DNA of 7,938 nt from Deltaproteobacteria bacterium (GCA_009993495.1 JAACTI010000123.1:1-7938), one strand, 5' to 3'; counted from the stretch's first letter, positions 1 through 7,264 are shown. The notes: a model not told the origin generated them from the sequence alone. Made by a program: numbers and translations.

Positions 1-1099
1 CGCCGCAGGGGATTCCGAGACCGGCTCGACCGCGGAAATTGCCCATTGGCTTGGCGGGCGTATTCTGCTGGTGGTTGACGCCCGCTCCCAGGCGCGCAGT
101 GCCGCGGCGCTGGTCAAGGGGTTTGTCGATTTCGATCCGCGGCTGCGGTTTGCCGGGGTGATTTTCAACCGAGTGGGTTCGGAACGCCATGCACACGTGT
201 TGCGTGAGGCAATCGCTGCGACGACCGGGCTGCCCCCCCTACTCGGCTGCCTGCCGCGGGATGCCGGAGTCGAGCTGCCGGAGCGTCACCTGGGCCTGGT
301 GACGGCGGCTGAGCAGTCTGCGGATTATCCGCGATTGGCCGATCTGATTGAGGCGCATATCGACCTTGATACATTGGTTCAGTGCGCACAGGCCCCTCAC
401 CCCCAGCCCCTCTCCTCCGGGGAGAGGGTGGCCAAAGACCGGGAGAGGGGAACTCAACCGGTGCACATCGCGGTCGCACGGGATGCCGCCTTTTGCTTCT
501 GTTATCCGGAAAACCTTGAGATGCTGGAACGCGCCGGGGCCGAACTGGTCTTCTTTTCACCCCTGGTTGATCAGCTGCCTCCCACCATCGACGGCCTTTA
601 CCTGCCAGGTGGTTATCCGGAAATCTATCTCGACCAACTGGCAAAGAATGGGGAACTGATCGAACAGCTCCGCGCTGTCGCCGAAGTCGGCTTGCCGATC
701 TATGCGGAATGTGGCGGGCTGCTGCTCCTCTGCGCCGGGTTAAACGGTCAGCCGCTGGCCGGCATCTTTCCCGCCGCGGCACGGTTGCTCGAAAAACGCA
801 AGGCGCTGGGCTATCGTGAGGTCTGTTTCAGTGCCGATACCCCGCTTGGGCCTGCGGGCACCCGCGCACGCGGCCATGAGTTTCACTATTCGGAGCTGGT
901 CATGCCGCCGACGGTTGAGCGGCGCTATCGCCTCAGCCGACCCGGGGGGACGGACTTAGGGCCCGAAGGTTTTGGCTACCGAAATGTGCTCGCCAGCTAT
1001 ATTCATTTGCATTTCGCCGGCAACCCACAGCTGGCGGATTATTTTGTAAATTTTTGTCTAAAAAAACGGGAGGAAAAAACCCTTGTCAACCCAGATTGA
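1..1099 (+). CDS. cbiA: Cobyrinate a,c-diamide synthase CbiA (5'-partial)
   Basis: CbiA uses glutamine and ATP to amidate the a and c carboxylates of cobyrinate (or its hydrogeno form) in cytoplasmic B12 synthesis. The reading frame is open from base 2, giving 365 visible residues. The family is usually about 450-460 residues, so roughly 90 N-terminal residues with the P-loop lie upstream of the window. Visible parts are the end of the dethiobiotin-synthetase-like ATPase domain (GGRILLVVDARSQA, then AGVIFNRVGS) and a C-terminal class I glutamine amidotransferase-like domain. The latter has LPGGYPEIY, the nucleophile motif AECGGLLLL (Cys at visible residue 237, bases 710-712), HEFHYSEL and SYIHLHFAGNP. 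The linker between the domains holds an in-frame palindromic repeat encoding about 20 proline- and charge-rich residues. The stop at 1097-1099 overlaps the start of the next gene by 17 bases, which points to co-translation. The identification is firm; only the true start is unseen. Confidence 0.95.
   Translation, partial: AAGDSETGSTAEIAHWLGGRILLVVDARSQARSAAALVKGFVDFDPRLRFAGVIFNRVGSERHAHVLREAIAATTGLPPLLGCLPRDAGVELPERHLGLVTAAEQSADYPRLADLIEAHIDLDTLVQCAQAPHPQPLSSGERVAKDRERGTQPVHIAVARDAAFCFCYPENLEMLERAGAELVFFSPLVDQLPPTIDGLYLPGGYPEIYLDQLAKNGELIEQLRAVAEVGLPIYAECGGLLLLCAGLNGQPLAGIFPAAARLLEKRKALGYREVCFSADTPLGPAGTRARGHEFHYSELVMPPTVERRYRLSRPGGTDLGPEGFGYRNVLASYIHLHFAGNPQLADYFVNFCLKKREEKTLVNPD
392..451. 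repeat. Palindromic REP-like repeat inserted in frame in cbiA
   Basis: About 60 bases rich in CCCCTCACCCCCAGCCCCTC and matching G-runs stand out from the surrounding codon pattern. CCCTCTCC at 408-415 pairs perfectly with GGAGAGGG at 421-428 across a 5-base loop. A second copy of the right arm, GGAGAGGGG at 442-450, can pair with 407-415. This looks like the dispersed 'CCCCTCACCCC…GGGAGAGGGG' palindromic repeat often found between bacterial genes; that recognition is from memory. Here it sits inside cbiA, keeps the frame open and encodes the typical filler peptide PHPQPLSSGERVAKDRERG between the two enzyme domains. The exact edges are uncertain by several bases. Confidence 0.75.
1068..1085 (+). 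promoter_or_regulatory. Ribosome binding site and TTG start of bzaF
   Basis: GGGAGG at 1068-1073 lies 9 bases before TTG at 1083-1085. The site is inside the last codons of cbiA and supports the unusual TTG start. The predicted product begins MSTQIEHARQGLVTPQM, as expected for the N-terminus of a short ThiC-family protein. Confidence 0.8.
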
Positions 1100-2390
1100 A
1101 CACGCTCGTCAAGGCCTGGTGACGCCGCAGATGGCGGCAGTGGCGCAAAATGAAAATGTGCCGGAAGATTTCGTGCGCCAGCAGGTCGCCGCAGGCAAAA
1201 TTGTTATCCCCAACAACCGCATGCGCAACCCCCATCCCGTCGGGATTGGCCAGGGGTTGCGCACCAAGGTCAACGCTTCCATCGGCACCTCGTCGGATAT
1301 TATTGATTACGCGGCGGAGGTGGCGAAAGCCAAGGCCGCTCAGAATGCCGGCGCCGATACTCTGATGGAGCTGTCCGTTGGTGGCGACCTCGATCGGGTG
1401 CGGCGCGAGGTGATTGCCGCCGTCGATCTGCCGGTGGGCAATGTTCCCCTTTATCAGGCGTTTTGCGAGGCGGCACGCACCTACGGCGATCCGAATAAAC
1501 TCGATGCGGAAATGCTCTTCGATATCATCGAACGCCAGTGTGCCGACGGTATGGCTTTTATGGCGATCCATTGCGGCATCAATCTCTACACCATCGAGCG
1601 CTTGCGCAAGCAGGGCTATCGCTATGGTGGGCTGGTCAGCAAAGGCGGGGTGTCCATGGTCGCCTGGATGATGAAAAATGGCGAAGAAAACCCCCTCTAT
1701 GCCCAGTTTGATCGGGTGTGTGCGATTCTGAAAAAGTATGACGTGGTGCTCTCCCTCGGCAACGGTTTGCGCGCCGGGGCCATCCACGACAGCAACGACC
1801 GGGCAATGGTACAGGAGCTGCTGATCAACTGCGAACTCGCCGAGCTGGGGCGGGACATGGGCTGCCAGATGCTGGTGGAAGGGCCGGGTCACGTGCCCCT
1901 GGATGAAATTGAAGCCAACATCCGCCTGCAGAAACGCATGAGCGGCGAAGCGCCCTACTATATGCTCGGCCCCATCCCGACCGACATTGTTCCCGGTTAC
2001 GATCATATCAGTGCCGCCATCGGCGCGGCCCAGTCCAGCCGTTATGGTGCCGACCTCATCTGCTACATTACTCCGGCCGAACATCTGGCCCTGCCCAATG
2101 AGCAGGATGTGATCGAGGGCGTCAAGGCGGCGCGCGTCGCGGCCTATATCGGCGACATGAACAAATATCCCGCAAAGGGTCGCGAGCGTGATAAAGAGAT
2201 GAGCAAGGCGCGCCGTGACCTTAACTGGCAGAAACAGTTTGAGCTTGCGCTCTTTCCCGATGATGCGCGCGCCATTCGTGCCAGCCGCACGCCGGAAGAC
2301 GAAAAGACCTGCACCATGTGTGGTGATTTCTGCGCGTCGCGTGGTGCTGGGGAGCTATTTAAGCATGACCTCCGTGGAGATAAAATCTAG
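1083..2390 (+). CDS. bzaF: ThiC-family radical SAM protein, probable 5-hydroxybenzimidazole synthase BzaF
   Basis: The 435-residue product is clearly of the ThiC family, the radical SAM enzymes that rearrange aminoimidazole ribotide (AIR). Motifs seen are NRMRNPHPVGIGQGLRTKVN, GADTLMELSVGGDLD, GLVSKGGVSM, EGPGH at 266-270 and GYDH at 305-308 (probable metal ligands), and YITPAEHLALPN. A C-terminal cysteine cluster C410-x2-C413-x3-C417 should bind the [4Fe-4S] cluster. BzaF, a ThiC paralogue, converts AIR to 5-hydroxybenzimidazole, a precursor of the B12 lower ligand, in anaerobes. The choice of BzaF over thiamin ThiC rests on its position inside a cbi operon, overlapping cbiA, with no TPP riboswitch and no thi genes nearby. 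The loop that usually reads GDGLRPG in ThiC here reads GNGLRAG (226-232). A plain thiC that was recruited here cannot be excluded from sequence alone. Confidence 0.82.
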   Translation: MSTQIEHARQGLVTPQMAAVAQNENVPEDFVRQQVAAGKIVIPNNRMRNPHPVGIGQGLRTKVNASIGTSSDIIDYAAEVAKAKAAQNAGADTLMELSVGGDLDRVRREVIAAVDLPVGNVPLYQAFCEAARTYGDPNKLDAEMLFDIIERQCADGMAFMAIHCGINLYTIERLRKQGYRYGGLVSKGGVSMVAWMMKNGEENPLYAQFDRVCAILKKYDVVLSLGNGLRAGAIHDSNDRAMVQELLINCELAELGRDMGCQMLVEGPGHVPLDEIEANIRLQKRMSGEAPYYMLGPIPTDIVPGYDHISAAIGAAQSSRYGADLICYITPAEHLALPNEQDVIEGVKAARVAAYIGDMNKYPAKGRERDKEMSKARRDLNWQKQFELALFPDDARAIRASRTPEDEKTCTMCGDFCASRGAGELFKHDLRGDKI

Positions 2391-2479
2391 CCTGGCTGGA
2401 TTTTCTTGGGGGATGAACTTCTGGTTCCGCTTGCATCATCACGCCACAAACCCTCTAAAACCCCAAGATGTTCTGCTCT

Positions 2480-2492
2480 GGAGGTCGCCATG
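2480..2492 (+). promoter_or_regulatory. Ribosome binding site of cbiC
   Basis: GGAGG at 2480-2484 lies 5 bases before ATG at 2490. It decides the start against an in-frame TTG at 2406, which would add 28 residues with no resemblance to CbiC and has no comparable site. Confidence 0.8.
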
Positions 2493-3122
2493 AAAAGTCC
2501 GGGCCCGCTGATTGTCAAACCTGAAGAAATAGAAGCCGAAAGTTTTCGGATTATTGATGGCGAGGCTGGTCCCCATCAGTTTGATGAGGAGCAGTGGCCG
2601 GTTGTGCGGCGGATTATCCATACCACCGCCGACTTTTCCTTTATCGACACCACCCGCTTTTCCTTTGCCGCGGTTGCAAAAGGCCTGACGGCTCTGCGCG
2701 CTGGGGCAAAAGTGCTGTGCGACACCAACATGGTGCTTGCCGGGGTCAACAAAACGCGCTTGAAAGCGCTGGGCGGCGAGATCCTTTGTTATGTCGCCGA
2801 CCCCGAGGTGGCGGCAGCAGCCAGAGATGCGGGCATGACCCGTTCGATCATGGCCTTGCGCAAAGGGGCGGCCGAGGGCTGCACTATCTTTCTGATCGGC
2901 AATGCACCGACCGCGCTTTTCGAACTCTTGCGTCTGGCCGAAGCCGGAGAGGTCGATCCGGCGCTGGTGGTGGGGGTACCGGTGGGCTTTGTCGGCGCGG
3001 CCGAAGCAAAGGAAGCCCTGCTGAAGAGTGAACTGCCACATATCTGTTGCCGTGGGCGCAAAGGCGGTTCGGCGATTGCGGCAGCGATTCTGAACGCGTT
3101 GATGATTCAGGCCGAACACTGA
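2490..3122 (+). CDS. cbiC: Precorrin-8X / cobalt-precorrin-8 methylmutase CbiC (CobH family)
   Basis: CbiC moves the methyl group from C-11 to C-12 of the corrin ring, giving (cobalt-)hydrogenobyrinate. The 210-residue length is typical. The RIIHTTADFSF motif carries His44, matching the catalytic histidine of CobH/CbiC. Other family blocks are LRAGAKVLCDTNMVLAGVNK, IFLIGNAPTALFELLRL, VVGVPVGFVGAAEAKEAL and the C-terminal CCRGRKGGSAIAAAILNAL. A 99-base gap separates it from bzaF, the largest gap in the intact part of the operon. Its TGA at 3120-3122 shares a base with the ATG of cbiD (TGATG), implying translational coupling. The call is firm. Confidence 0.95.
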   Translation: MKSPGPLIVKPEEIEAESFRIIDGEAGPHQFDEEQWPVVRRIIHTTADFSFIDTTRFSFAAVAKGLTALRAGAKVLCDTNMVLAGVNKTRLKALGGEILCYVADPEVAAAARDAGMTRSIMALRKGAAEGCTIFLIGNAPTALFELLRLAEAGEVDPALVVGVPVGFVGAAEAKEALLKSELPHICCRGRKGGSAIAAAILNALMIQAEH

Positions 3123-4177
3123 TGAAAAAGCCCCTGCGCTCCGGTTACACCACCGGCGCCTGTGCGGCAGCGGCAACCCTGGGCGCGGCACTGCTGCTGC
3201 GTGATGGCACCCCGCCTGTCGAGGTTTTTCTGGTGCTGCCAACCGGAGATCAGATCCGATTTCCTTTGCATCGGTGTTCTTTCATCGCTGGTGATGCCTG
3301 CGCCAGCGTGATCAAGGATGCCGGCGACGACCCCGATGTCACCCATGGCGTTGAGGTTGGCGCCCGTCTGCGCCGCACGGACGGTGAAGCGATTTCTTTT
3401 GCGGCCGGCGTCGGTGTCGGCACCATCACCAAGCCGGGGCTGGCCCTGCCGGTGGGCGAACCGGCGATCAACCCGGTTCCCCGGCGCATGATTGAGGCCG
3501 CCCTGCGTAGCGTATTTGTCGCCGACGGCTTCCAGGTTGAAATTTTTGTTCCCGAGGGCTGCGAGCGCGCCCGTCAAACCATGAATGAACGCTTGGGCAT
3601 TGTTGGCGGGCTCTCGATTCTCGGCACCACCGGGATTGTGCGGCCCATCAGCCATCTGGCCTGGACCGACAGCCTGGAGGTCGCGCTGAACGTGGCCCGG
3701 GCCAGCGCTGCCAGGGCCGTGGTTCTGAGTACCGGACGCAGCAGCGAAGCGGCCGCCCGCGCCGCTCTGCCGCAGTTGCCCGAAGAGGCCTTTGTGATGA
3801 TGGGGGATCATATCGGTTACTGCCTGTCCGCCGCGGCGCGCAAGGATGTGCCTTACGTGATCCTGGCGGCCCAGTTTGCCAAGCTGGTCAAAATCGCCTG
3901 CGGCCATGCCCAAACCCATGTGCGCAACTCGACCCTTGAACTTTCCCAACTGCGCGCCTGGGCCGGTGAAATCCGCCTTGACCCTGAGGATCTTTCACAG
4001 CTAGAGTTGGCGCTGACCGCGCGTGATGTGGTCTTGCGCCTGGGCCCGCAATCAACCCTGATTGACCGGGTGGCCGCCGAAGCCCTGGCCCAGATGCGGC
4101 AGCAGCTTCCTACCGCGCATTTGCAGCTGCTGCTGGTGGGATATCAGGGGCAAGTCGTTCGAACCTTTCGCCGTTAA
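3122..4177 (+). CDS. cbiD: Cobalt-precorrin-5B C1-methyltransferase CbiD
   Basis: CbiD performs the SAM-dependent C-1 methylation of cobalt-precorrin-5B in the anaerobic route, so it marks the early-cobalt pathway. The product has 351 residues, normal for the family. Diagnostic blocks are the N-terminal SGYTTGACAAAA (residues 7-18), PEGCERARQTMNERLGIVGG, GGLSILGTTGIVRP (162-175) and VMMGDHIGY. The ATG at 3122 was chosen because the family begins just before the SGYTTG motif and because it overlaps the cbiC stop. The frame is open back to 3047, but that part lies inside cbiC. There is no strong ribosome binding site, which fits coupling to cbiC. Confidence 0.95.
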   Translation: MKKPLRSGYTTGACAAAATLGAALLLRDGTPPVEVFLVLPTGDQIRFPLHRCSFIAGDACASVIKDAGDDPDVTHGVEVGARLRRTDGEAISFAAGVGVGTITKPGLALPVGEPAINPVPRRMIEAALRSVFVADGFQVEIFVPEGCERARQTMNERLGIVGGLSILGTTGIVRPISHLAWTDSLEVALNVARASAARAVVLSTGRSSEAAARAALPQLPEEAFVMMGDHIGYCLSAAARKDVPYVILAAQFAKLVKIACGHAQTHVRNSTLELSQLRAWAGEIRLDPEDLSQLELALTARDVVLRLGPQSTLIDRVAAEALAQMRQQLPTAHLQLLLVGYQGQVVRTFRR

Positions 4178-4195
4178 ACACCAAAGATGTTTGTC

Positions 4196-4209
4196 AGGAG
4201 GCACGCATG
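4196..4209 (+). promoter_or_regulatory. Ribosome binding site of cbiET
   Basis: A consensus AGGAGG at 4196-4201 lies 5 bases before ATG at 4207. It is the best ribosome binding site in the window and sits in the short 29-base gap after cbiD. Confidence 0.8.
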
Positions 4210-5418
4210 AAAAGCATTCACGTGATCGGGGCCGGTATCGATGGCCATGAAGATTTCAGCACTCAGGCCCAAGAGCTGATCCGCTCTGCCGATCTGTTGT
4301 GTGCCGGAGAACGCCTGTTGGCACTTTTCCCGGATTTTGCCGGGCAAAAACTTTGCATCGACAAAAACCTGAATGAACTGGCCGACACCCTGAAACGTCA
4401 TCAGGGGCGCAGCGTGGTGCTGGCATCGGGCGATCCGCTTTTTTTCGGCATCGGGCGCTACCTGCTGCGCAACCTGCCCGACACCCTGCTTGAATTTCTC
4501 CCCAACGTGACCTCAGTTCAATATGCTTTCGCCAAGATTCGCGAACCCTGGGATGATGCGATTTTTGTTTCGGTGCATGGCCGCGGCCTGCCCAAGTCCA
4601 TCGATCGCATCATCGCCAACGACAAGGCGGCGATTCTGACCGACACCGTCAATACCCCGGCGGTCATTGCCCGCACCCTGTTGGAGCGGGGTTGCAGCGG
4701 CTACCGCGCCTATCTGTGTGAAGATCTCGGCACCAAACAGGAGCGAATCCGGATTATGACAATTCCTGAGCTGGCCACCACCGCAGCAGCGCCATTAAAC
4801 GTTCTACTGTTGCTGCGTGAGTTCGATGAAGAGGAACAGGCCTATGTGTCGACCCTGGGGATTCCCGATGACGAATTTGTCACGGTCAAGAAGCTGATCA
4901 CCAAGGAAGAGATCCGCGTTGTGACCCTGGCCAAACTGAAGCTGCGCCATGACATGTGTCTGTGGGATATCGGTGCCGGGTCGGGATCCATTTCGATTGA
5001 GGCCGATCACCTGCTGCCCAACGGACGGATTTTTGCGGTGGAACGCAACGAGGAATGCCGACGTTTTATCAAACAAAACCTGCAGAAGTTCAAGACCCGC
5101 AATGTGCAACTGGTGGAAGGAGACGCGCCCCAATGTCTCGAAGAGCTGCCCGACCCTGATCGCATTTTCATTGGTGGCAGTGGCGGCCATTTGTGGGACA
5201 TTTTGCAAATATCCGACCAGCGCCTGGCAACCGGCGGCCGCATTGTCCTCAACGCCATTACCCTCGACACCCTGACCGCCGCCAACGAATTTTTCGGCAA
5301 CGCCGGTTACGAGGTCGAGGTGGTCACGGTCAATATCGCCCGCACCCGTCCCCTGACCAGCTACAAAATGTTCGAGGCCTATAACCCGGTGTACATTCTG
5401 ACGGCGGTGAAGGAGTGA
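4207..5418 (+). CDS. cbiET: Fused cobalt-precorrin-7 C5-methyltransferase / cobalt-precorrin-6B C15-methyltransferase (decarboxylating) CbiET
   Basis: The 403-residue protein joins two enzymes that are separate in some species, equivalent to CobL of the aerobic route. Residues about 1-200 are a CbiE tetrapyrrole methylase: IHVIGAGIDGHEDFS at the N-terminus and ASGDPLFFGIGR around residues 73-83. Residues about 205-403 are CbiT, a Rossmann SAM methyltransferase with motif DIGAGSG at 254-260, GRIFAVERNEECRRF, and FIGGSGGHLWDIL. Together they methylate C-5 and C-15 and remove the C-12 acetate carboxyl group. The stop at 5416-5418 overlaps an ATG at 5418 (TGATG), the original start of a cbiF that is now broken. 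Confidence 0.95.
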   Translation: MKSIHVIGAGIDGHEDFSTQAQELIRSADLLCAGERLLALFPDFAGQKLCIDKNLNELADTLKRHQGRSVVLASGDPLFFGIGRYLLRNLPDTLLEFLPNVTSVQYAFAKIREPWDDAIFVSVHGRGLPKSIDRIIANDKAAILTDTVNTPAVIARTLLERGCSGYRAYLCEDLGTKQERIRIMTIPELATTAAAPLNVLLLLREFDEEEQAYVSTLGIPDDEFVTVKKLITKEEIRVVTLAKLKLRHDMCLWDIGAGSGSISIEADHLLPNGRIFAVERNEECRRFIKQNLQKFKTRNVQLVEGDAPQCLEELPDPDRIFIGGSGGHLWDILQISDQRLATGGRIVLNAITLDTLTAANEFFGNAGYEVEVVTVNIARTRPLTSYKMFEAYNPVYILTAVKE

Positions 5419-5486
5419 TGAACCAGCCGGATATTTCTACCGGTGAAGTGATCTATGTCGGCGCCGGCCCCCGGTGACCCGAACTG
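5418..5486 (+). pseudogene. Truncated 5' remnant of cbiF (copy A)
   Basis: The ATG at 5418 overlaps the cbiET stop and starts a frame reading MNQPDISTGEVIYVGAGP, then Arg and stop (TGA at 5475-5477). YVGAGP plus the following bases matches the VGAGPGDPEL nucleotide-binding start of CbiF. Compared with the intact copy at 7561 there is one extra C in the run near 5467-5472 and one missing G near 5481, so the frame is lost. After GAACTG at 5481-5486 all similarity ends and the unrelated inserted gene begins. Position and overlap mark this as the original operon copy of cbiF. Another tetrapyrrole methylase start is possible, since the VGAGPGDPEL motif is shared, but cbiF is favoured by the downstream gene. 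Confidence 0.72.
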
Positions 5487-5505
5487 TTTTTTTGGCGATC
5501 AATCT

Positions 5506-5521
5506 GGGAGAAAAATATTTG
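5506..5521 (+). promoter_or_regulatory. Ribosome binding site and TTG start of the AlbA_2 gene
   Basis: GGGAG at 5506-5510 lies 8 bases before TTG at 5519-5521. This gives a protein that begins just ahead of the AlbA_2 domain. An alternative GTG at 5474 lies inside the cbiF remnant and has no such site, but it overlaps the remnant's stop codon (GTGA). Confidence 0.6.
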
Positions 5522-7264
5522 AATCATGCTGATTTACATGCTCTTCTCGATCGATTACGAGCAGAGCCACGTGAAACTGAATGGCTGGAATTCAAATCAA
5601 ATCGGTACGAACCACAAGATTTGGGTGAATATCTGTCTGCGCTGGCCAACGCGGCCTGCCTAATGGGTAAGCAGAGGGGATACCTGGTTTTTGGTGTGAA
5701 AGACGGTAGCCATGCTGTGACCGGGACCTCTTTTGATCCGTTATCTGAAAAGGCAAAAGGAAACCAACTATTACCACTTTGGTTGTCGCTTGGTTTACAG
5801 CCGAATGTGGGCTTTGAAATACACCCTTTAGATTATCATGGGAAACGCGTCGTTCTTTTTGAAATCCACCCCGCATTTGATCGCCCGGTCAAGTTTTACG
5901 GTAAGGCTTGTATTCGAGATGGTACCTCAAAGACGGAATTATCCAAATACCCGGAAAAAGAGCGCCGCATATGGCAACAGCGCAGTGATTGGAGCGCCCA
6001 AGTCTGTGTCATCGCCAGGCACGAAGACCTGGATCCTCAGGCTATTGAAAAGGCGCGGGTAGAATATAGGACAAAATTCCCCGCTAAAGCAGTCGAAGTT
6101 GATGGATGGGATAACAAAACCTTTCTCAACAAAGTTAAAGTTACAATCAGTGGTGGTATCACTAACACTGCTTTGCTTCTTTTGGGCAAGCCGGAATCAT
6201 CGACTCTTCTCAATCCTGCGATAGCTCGAATCAGCTGGATACTCAAAAACGAACGGAATGAAGAGCTGGATTACCAGCATTTTGAGCCGCCATTTCTTCT
6301 CAATGTTGATAGAGTATTGGCGCGCATCCGTAATCTCACGGTAAGAGAACTGCCAAGCGGAACGCTTTTCCCCGTTGAGTTGACTCAGTACGATCCCTGG
6401 GTTATCCGCGAAGCGCTGCACAATTGTATTGCCCACCAGGATTATATCCTGCGCGGAAGAATCAATGTTGTGGAAACACCCGATACCCTGATTCTCAGCA
6501 ACCAAGGGGGGTTTCTTCCGGGAAACGTAGAAACGGTTATCAGGCAGGATGCCCCCTCAGAGTTGTACCGTAATCCCTTTTTAGCTGAAGCTATGGTGAA
6601 CCTTAACTTGATTGATACTCAGGGTGGCGGTATTAAACGAATGTTTCAGGCTCAGCGTCGACGGTATTTCCCCTTGCCGGATTATGATTTATCACAGCCG
6701 GAGCGGGTGGTTGTATCAATACGCGGACGTATCCTGGATGAACGCTATACACGACTATTAATGGAACGCTCAGACTTGGATTTAGAAACTATCATTCTGC
6801 TTGATAAGGTTCAAAAACGCCGTCAACTTATGCGTGATGAGCATCGGCAGCTCAAAAAAAAGGGTTTAGTAGAAGGACGTTATCCGAATCTTACCGTATC
6901 TGGGAAAATTGCTTCCATTACCGGGGAAAAAGCTCGTCATATTCGAGATCGCGGGTTCAATACTCGGTATTATCAAGATCTTCTGTTGGAATTGATGCGA
7001 GAACACCAGCCAGTGTCTCGTGAGGACATCGACCGACTGTTACTGGACAAGCTCCCTGAAGTGCTGACTGATTCACAGAAACTGGATAAGATCCACAATT
7101 TACTGAGCGGCCTATCGAGCAAGCAGGGAAAAATCCGAAATACGGGGAGTCGCCGCTATTCTCATTGGGTACTGGTAGACCCAGATTGCGAAAAACCGAA
7201 CCAAATGAACCAGATTGAAAAACAAAGAAGAAACAAAGAAAAAACAAAGAAAAAAAGACAATAA
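5519..7264 (+). CDS. Schlafen-like AlbA_2 domain and HATPase_c_4 domain protein (COG2865 type)
   Basis: This gene is unrelated to B12. The 581-residue product opens with an AlbA_2 (Schlafen-related) domain: ETEWLEFKSN at 19-28, then LANAACL and GYLVFGVKDG at 54-63, extending to about residue 140. The region around 290-400 resembles the GHKL ATPase-like HATPase_c_4 domain, with REALHNCIAHQDY (297-309) as the N-box-like motif and TQGGGI around 367-372 as a glycine loop. A probable winged-helix segment follows (GLVEGRYPNLTVSGKI), then a lysine/arginine-rich tail from about residue 560. Proteins of this layout are annotated as ATP-binding proteins or putative transcriptional regulators, often in mobile or defence-rich DNA; their biochemical role is unclear. 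Base composition is visibly more AT-rich than the cbi genes, and the gene sits inside a broken cbiF, so recent acquisition is likely. The frame is open back to GTG at 5474 (596 residues). Confidence 0.85.
   Translation: MNHADLHALLDRLRAEPRETEWLEFKSNRYEPQDLGEYLSALANAACLMGKQRGYLVFGVKDGSHAVTGTSFDPLSEKAKGNQLLPLWLSLGLQPNVGFEIHPLDYHGKRVVLFEIHPAFDRPVKFYGKACIRDGTSKTELSKYPEKERRIWQQRSDWSAQVCVIARHEDLDPQAIEKARVEYRTKFPAKAVEVDGWDNKTFLNKVKVTISGGITNTALLLLGKPESSTLLNPAIARISWILKNERNEELDYQHFEPPFLLNVDRVLARIRNLTVRELPSGTLFPVELTQYDPWVIREALHNCIAHQDYILRGRINVVETPDTLILSNQGGFLPGNVETVIRQDAPSELYRNPFLAEAMVNLNLIDTQGGGIKRMFQAQRRRYFPLPDYDLSQPERVVVSIRGRILDERYTRLLMERSDLDLETIILLDKVQKRRQLMRDEHRQLKKKGLVEGRYPNLTVSGKIASITGEKARHIRDRGFNTRYYQDLLLELMREHQPVSREDIDRLLLDKLPEVLTDSQKLDKIHNLLSGLSSKQGKIRNTGSRRYSHWVLVDPDCEKPNQMNQIEKQRRNKEKTKKKRQ
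7220..7252 (+). repeat. Three tandem 11-base repeats at the 3' end of the AlbA_2 gene
   Basis: AAACAAAGAA plus one base is repeated at 7220, 7231 and 7242. The only difference is G versus A at the last base of the first unit. The repeat lies in the coding region and makes the basic KQRRNKEKTKKKRQ tail. Eleven is not a multiple of three, so gain or loss of a unit would change the frame and the C-terminus. Confidence 0.8.

Noticed and set aside
165..782. 205-codon open frame on the - strand opposite cbiA
   Set aside because: Arg/Pro-rich shadow of a conserved gene, crossing the palindromic repeat.
1050..1083. TPP riboswitch ahead of the ThiC-family gene
   Set aside because: There is no room: the gene starts inside the end of cbiA and only a ribosome binding site is seen.
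1086..2084. 332-codon open frame on the - strand opposite bzaF
   Set aside because: It is the complement of a clearly conserved ThiC-family gene, reads as low-complexity His/Gly-rich sequence, and arises from GC-rich third codon positions.
3107..3949. 280-codon open frame on the - strand opposite cbiD
   Set aside because: Shadow of cbiD; no recognisable domain and no ribosome binding site in context.
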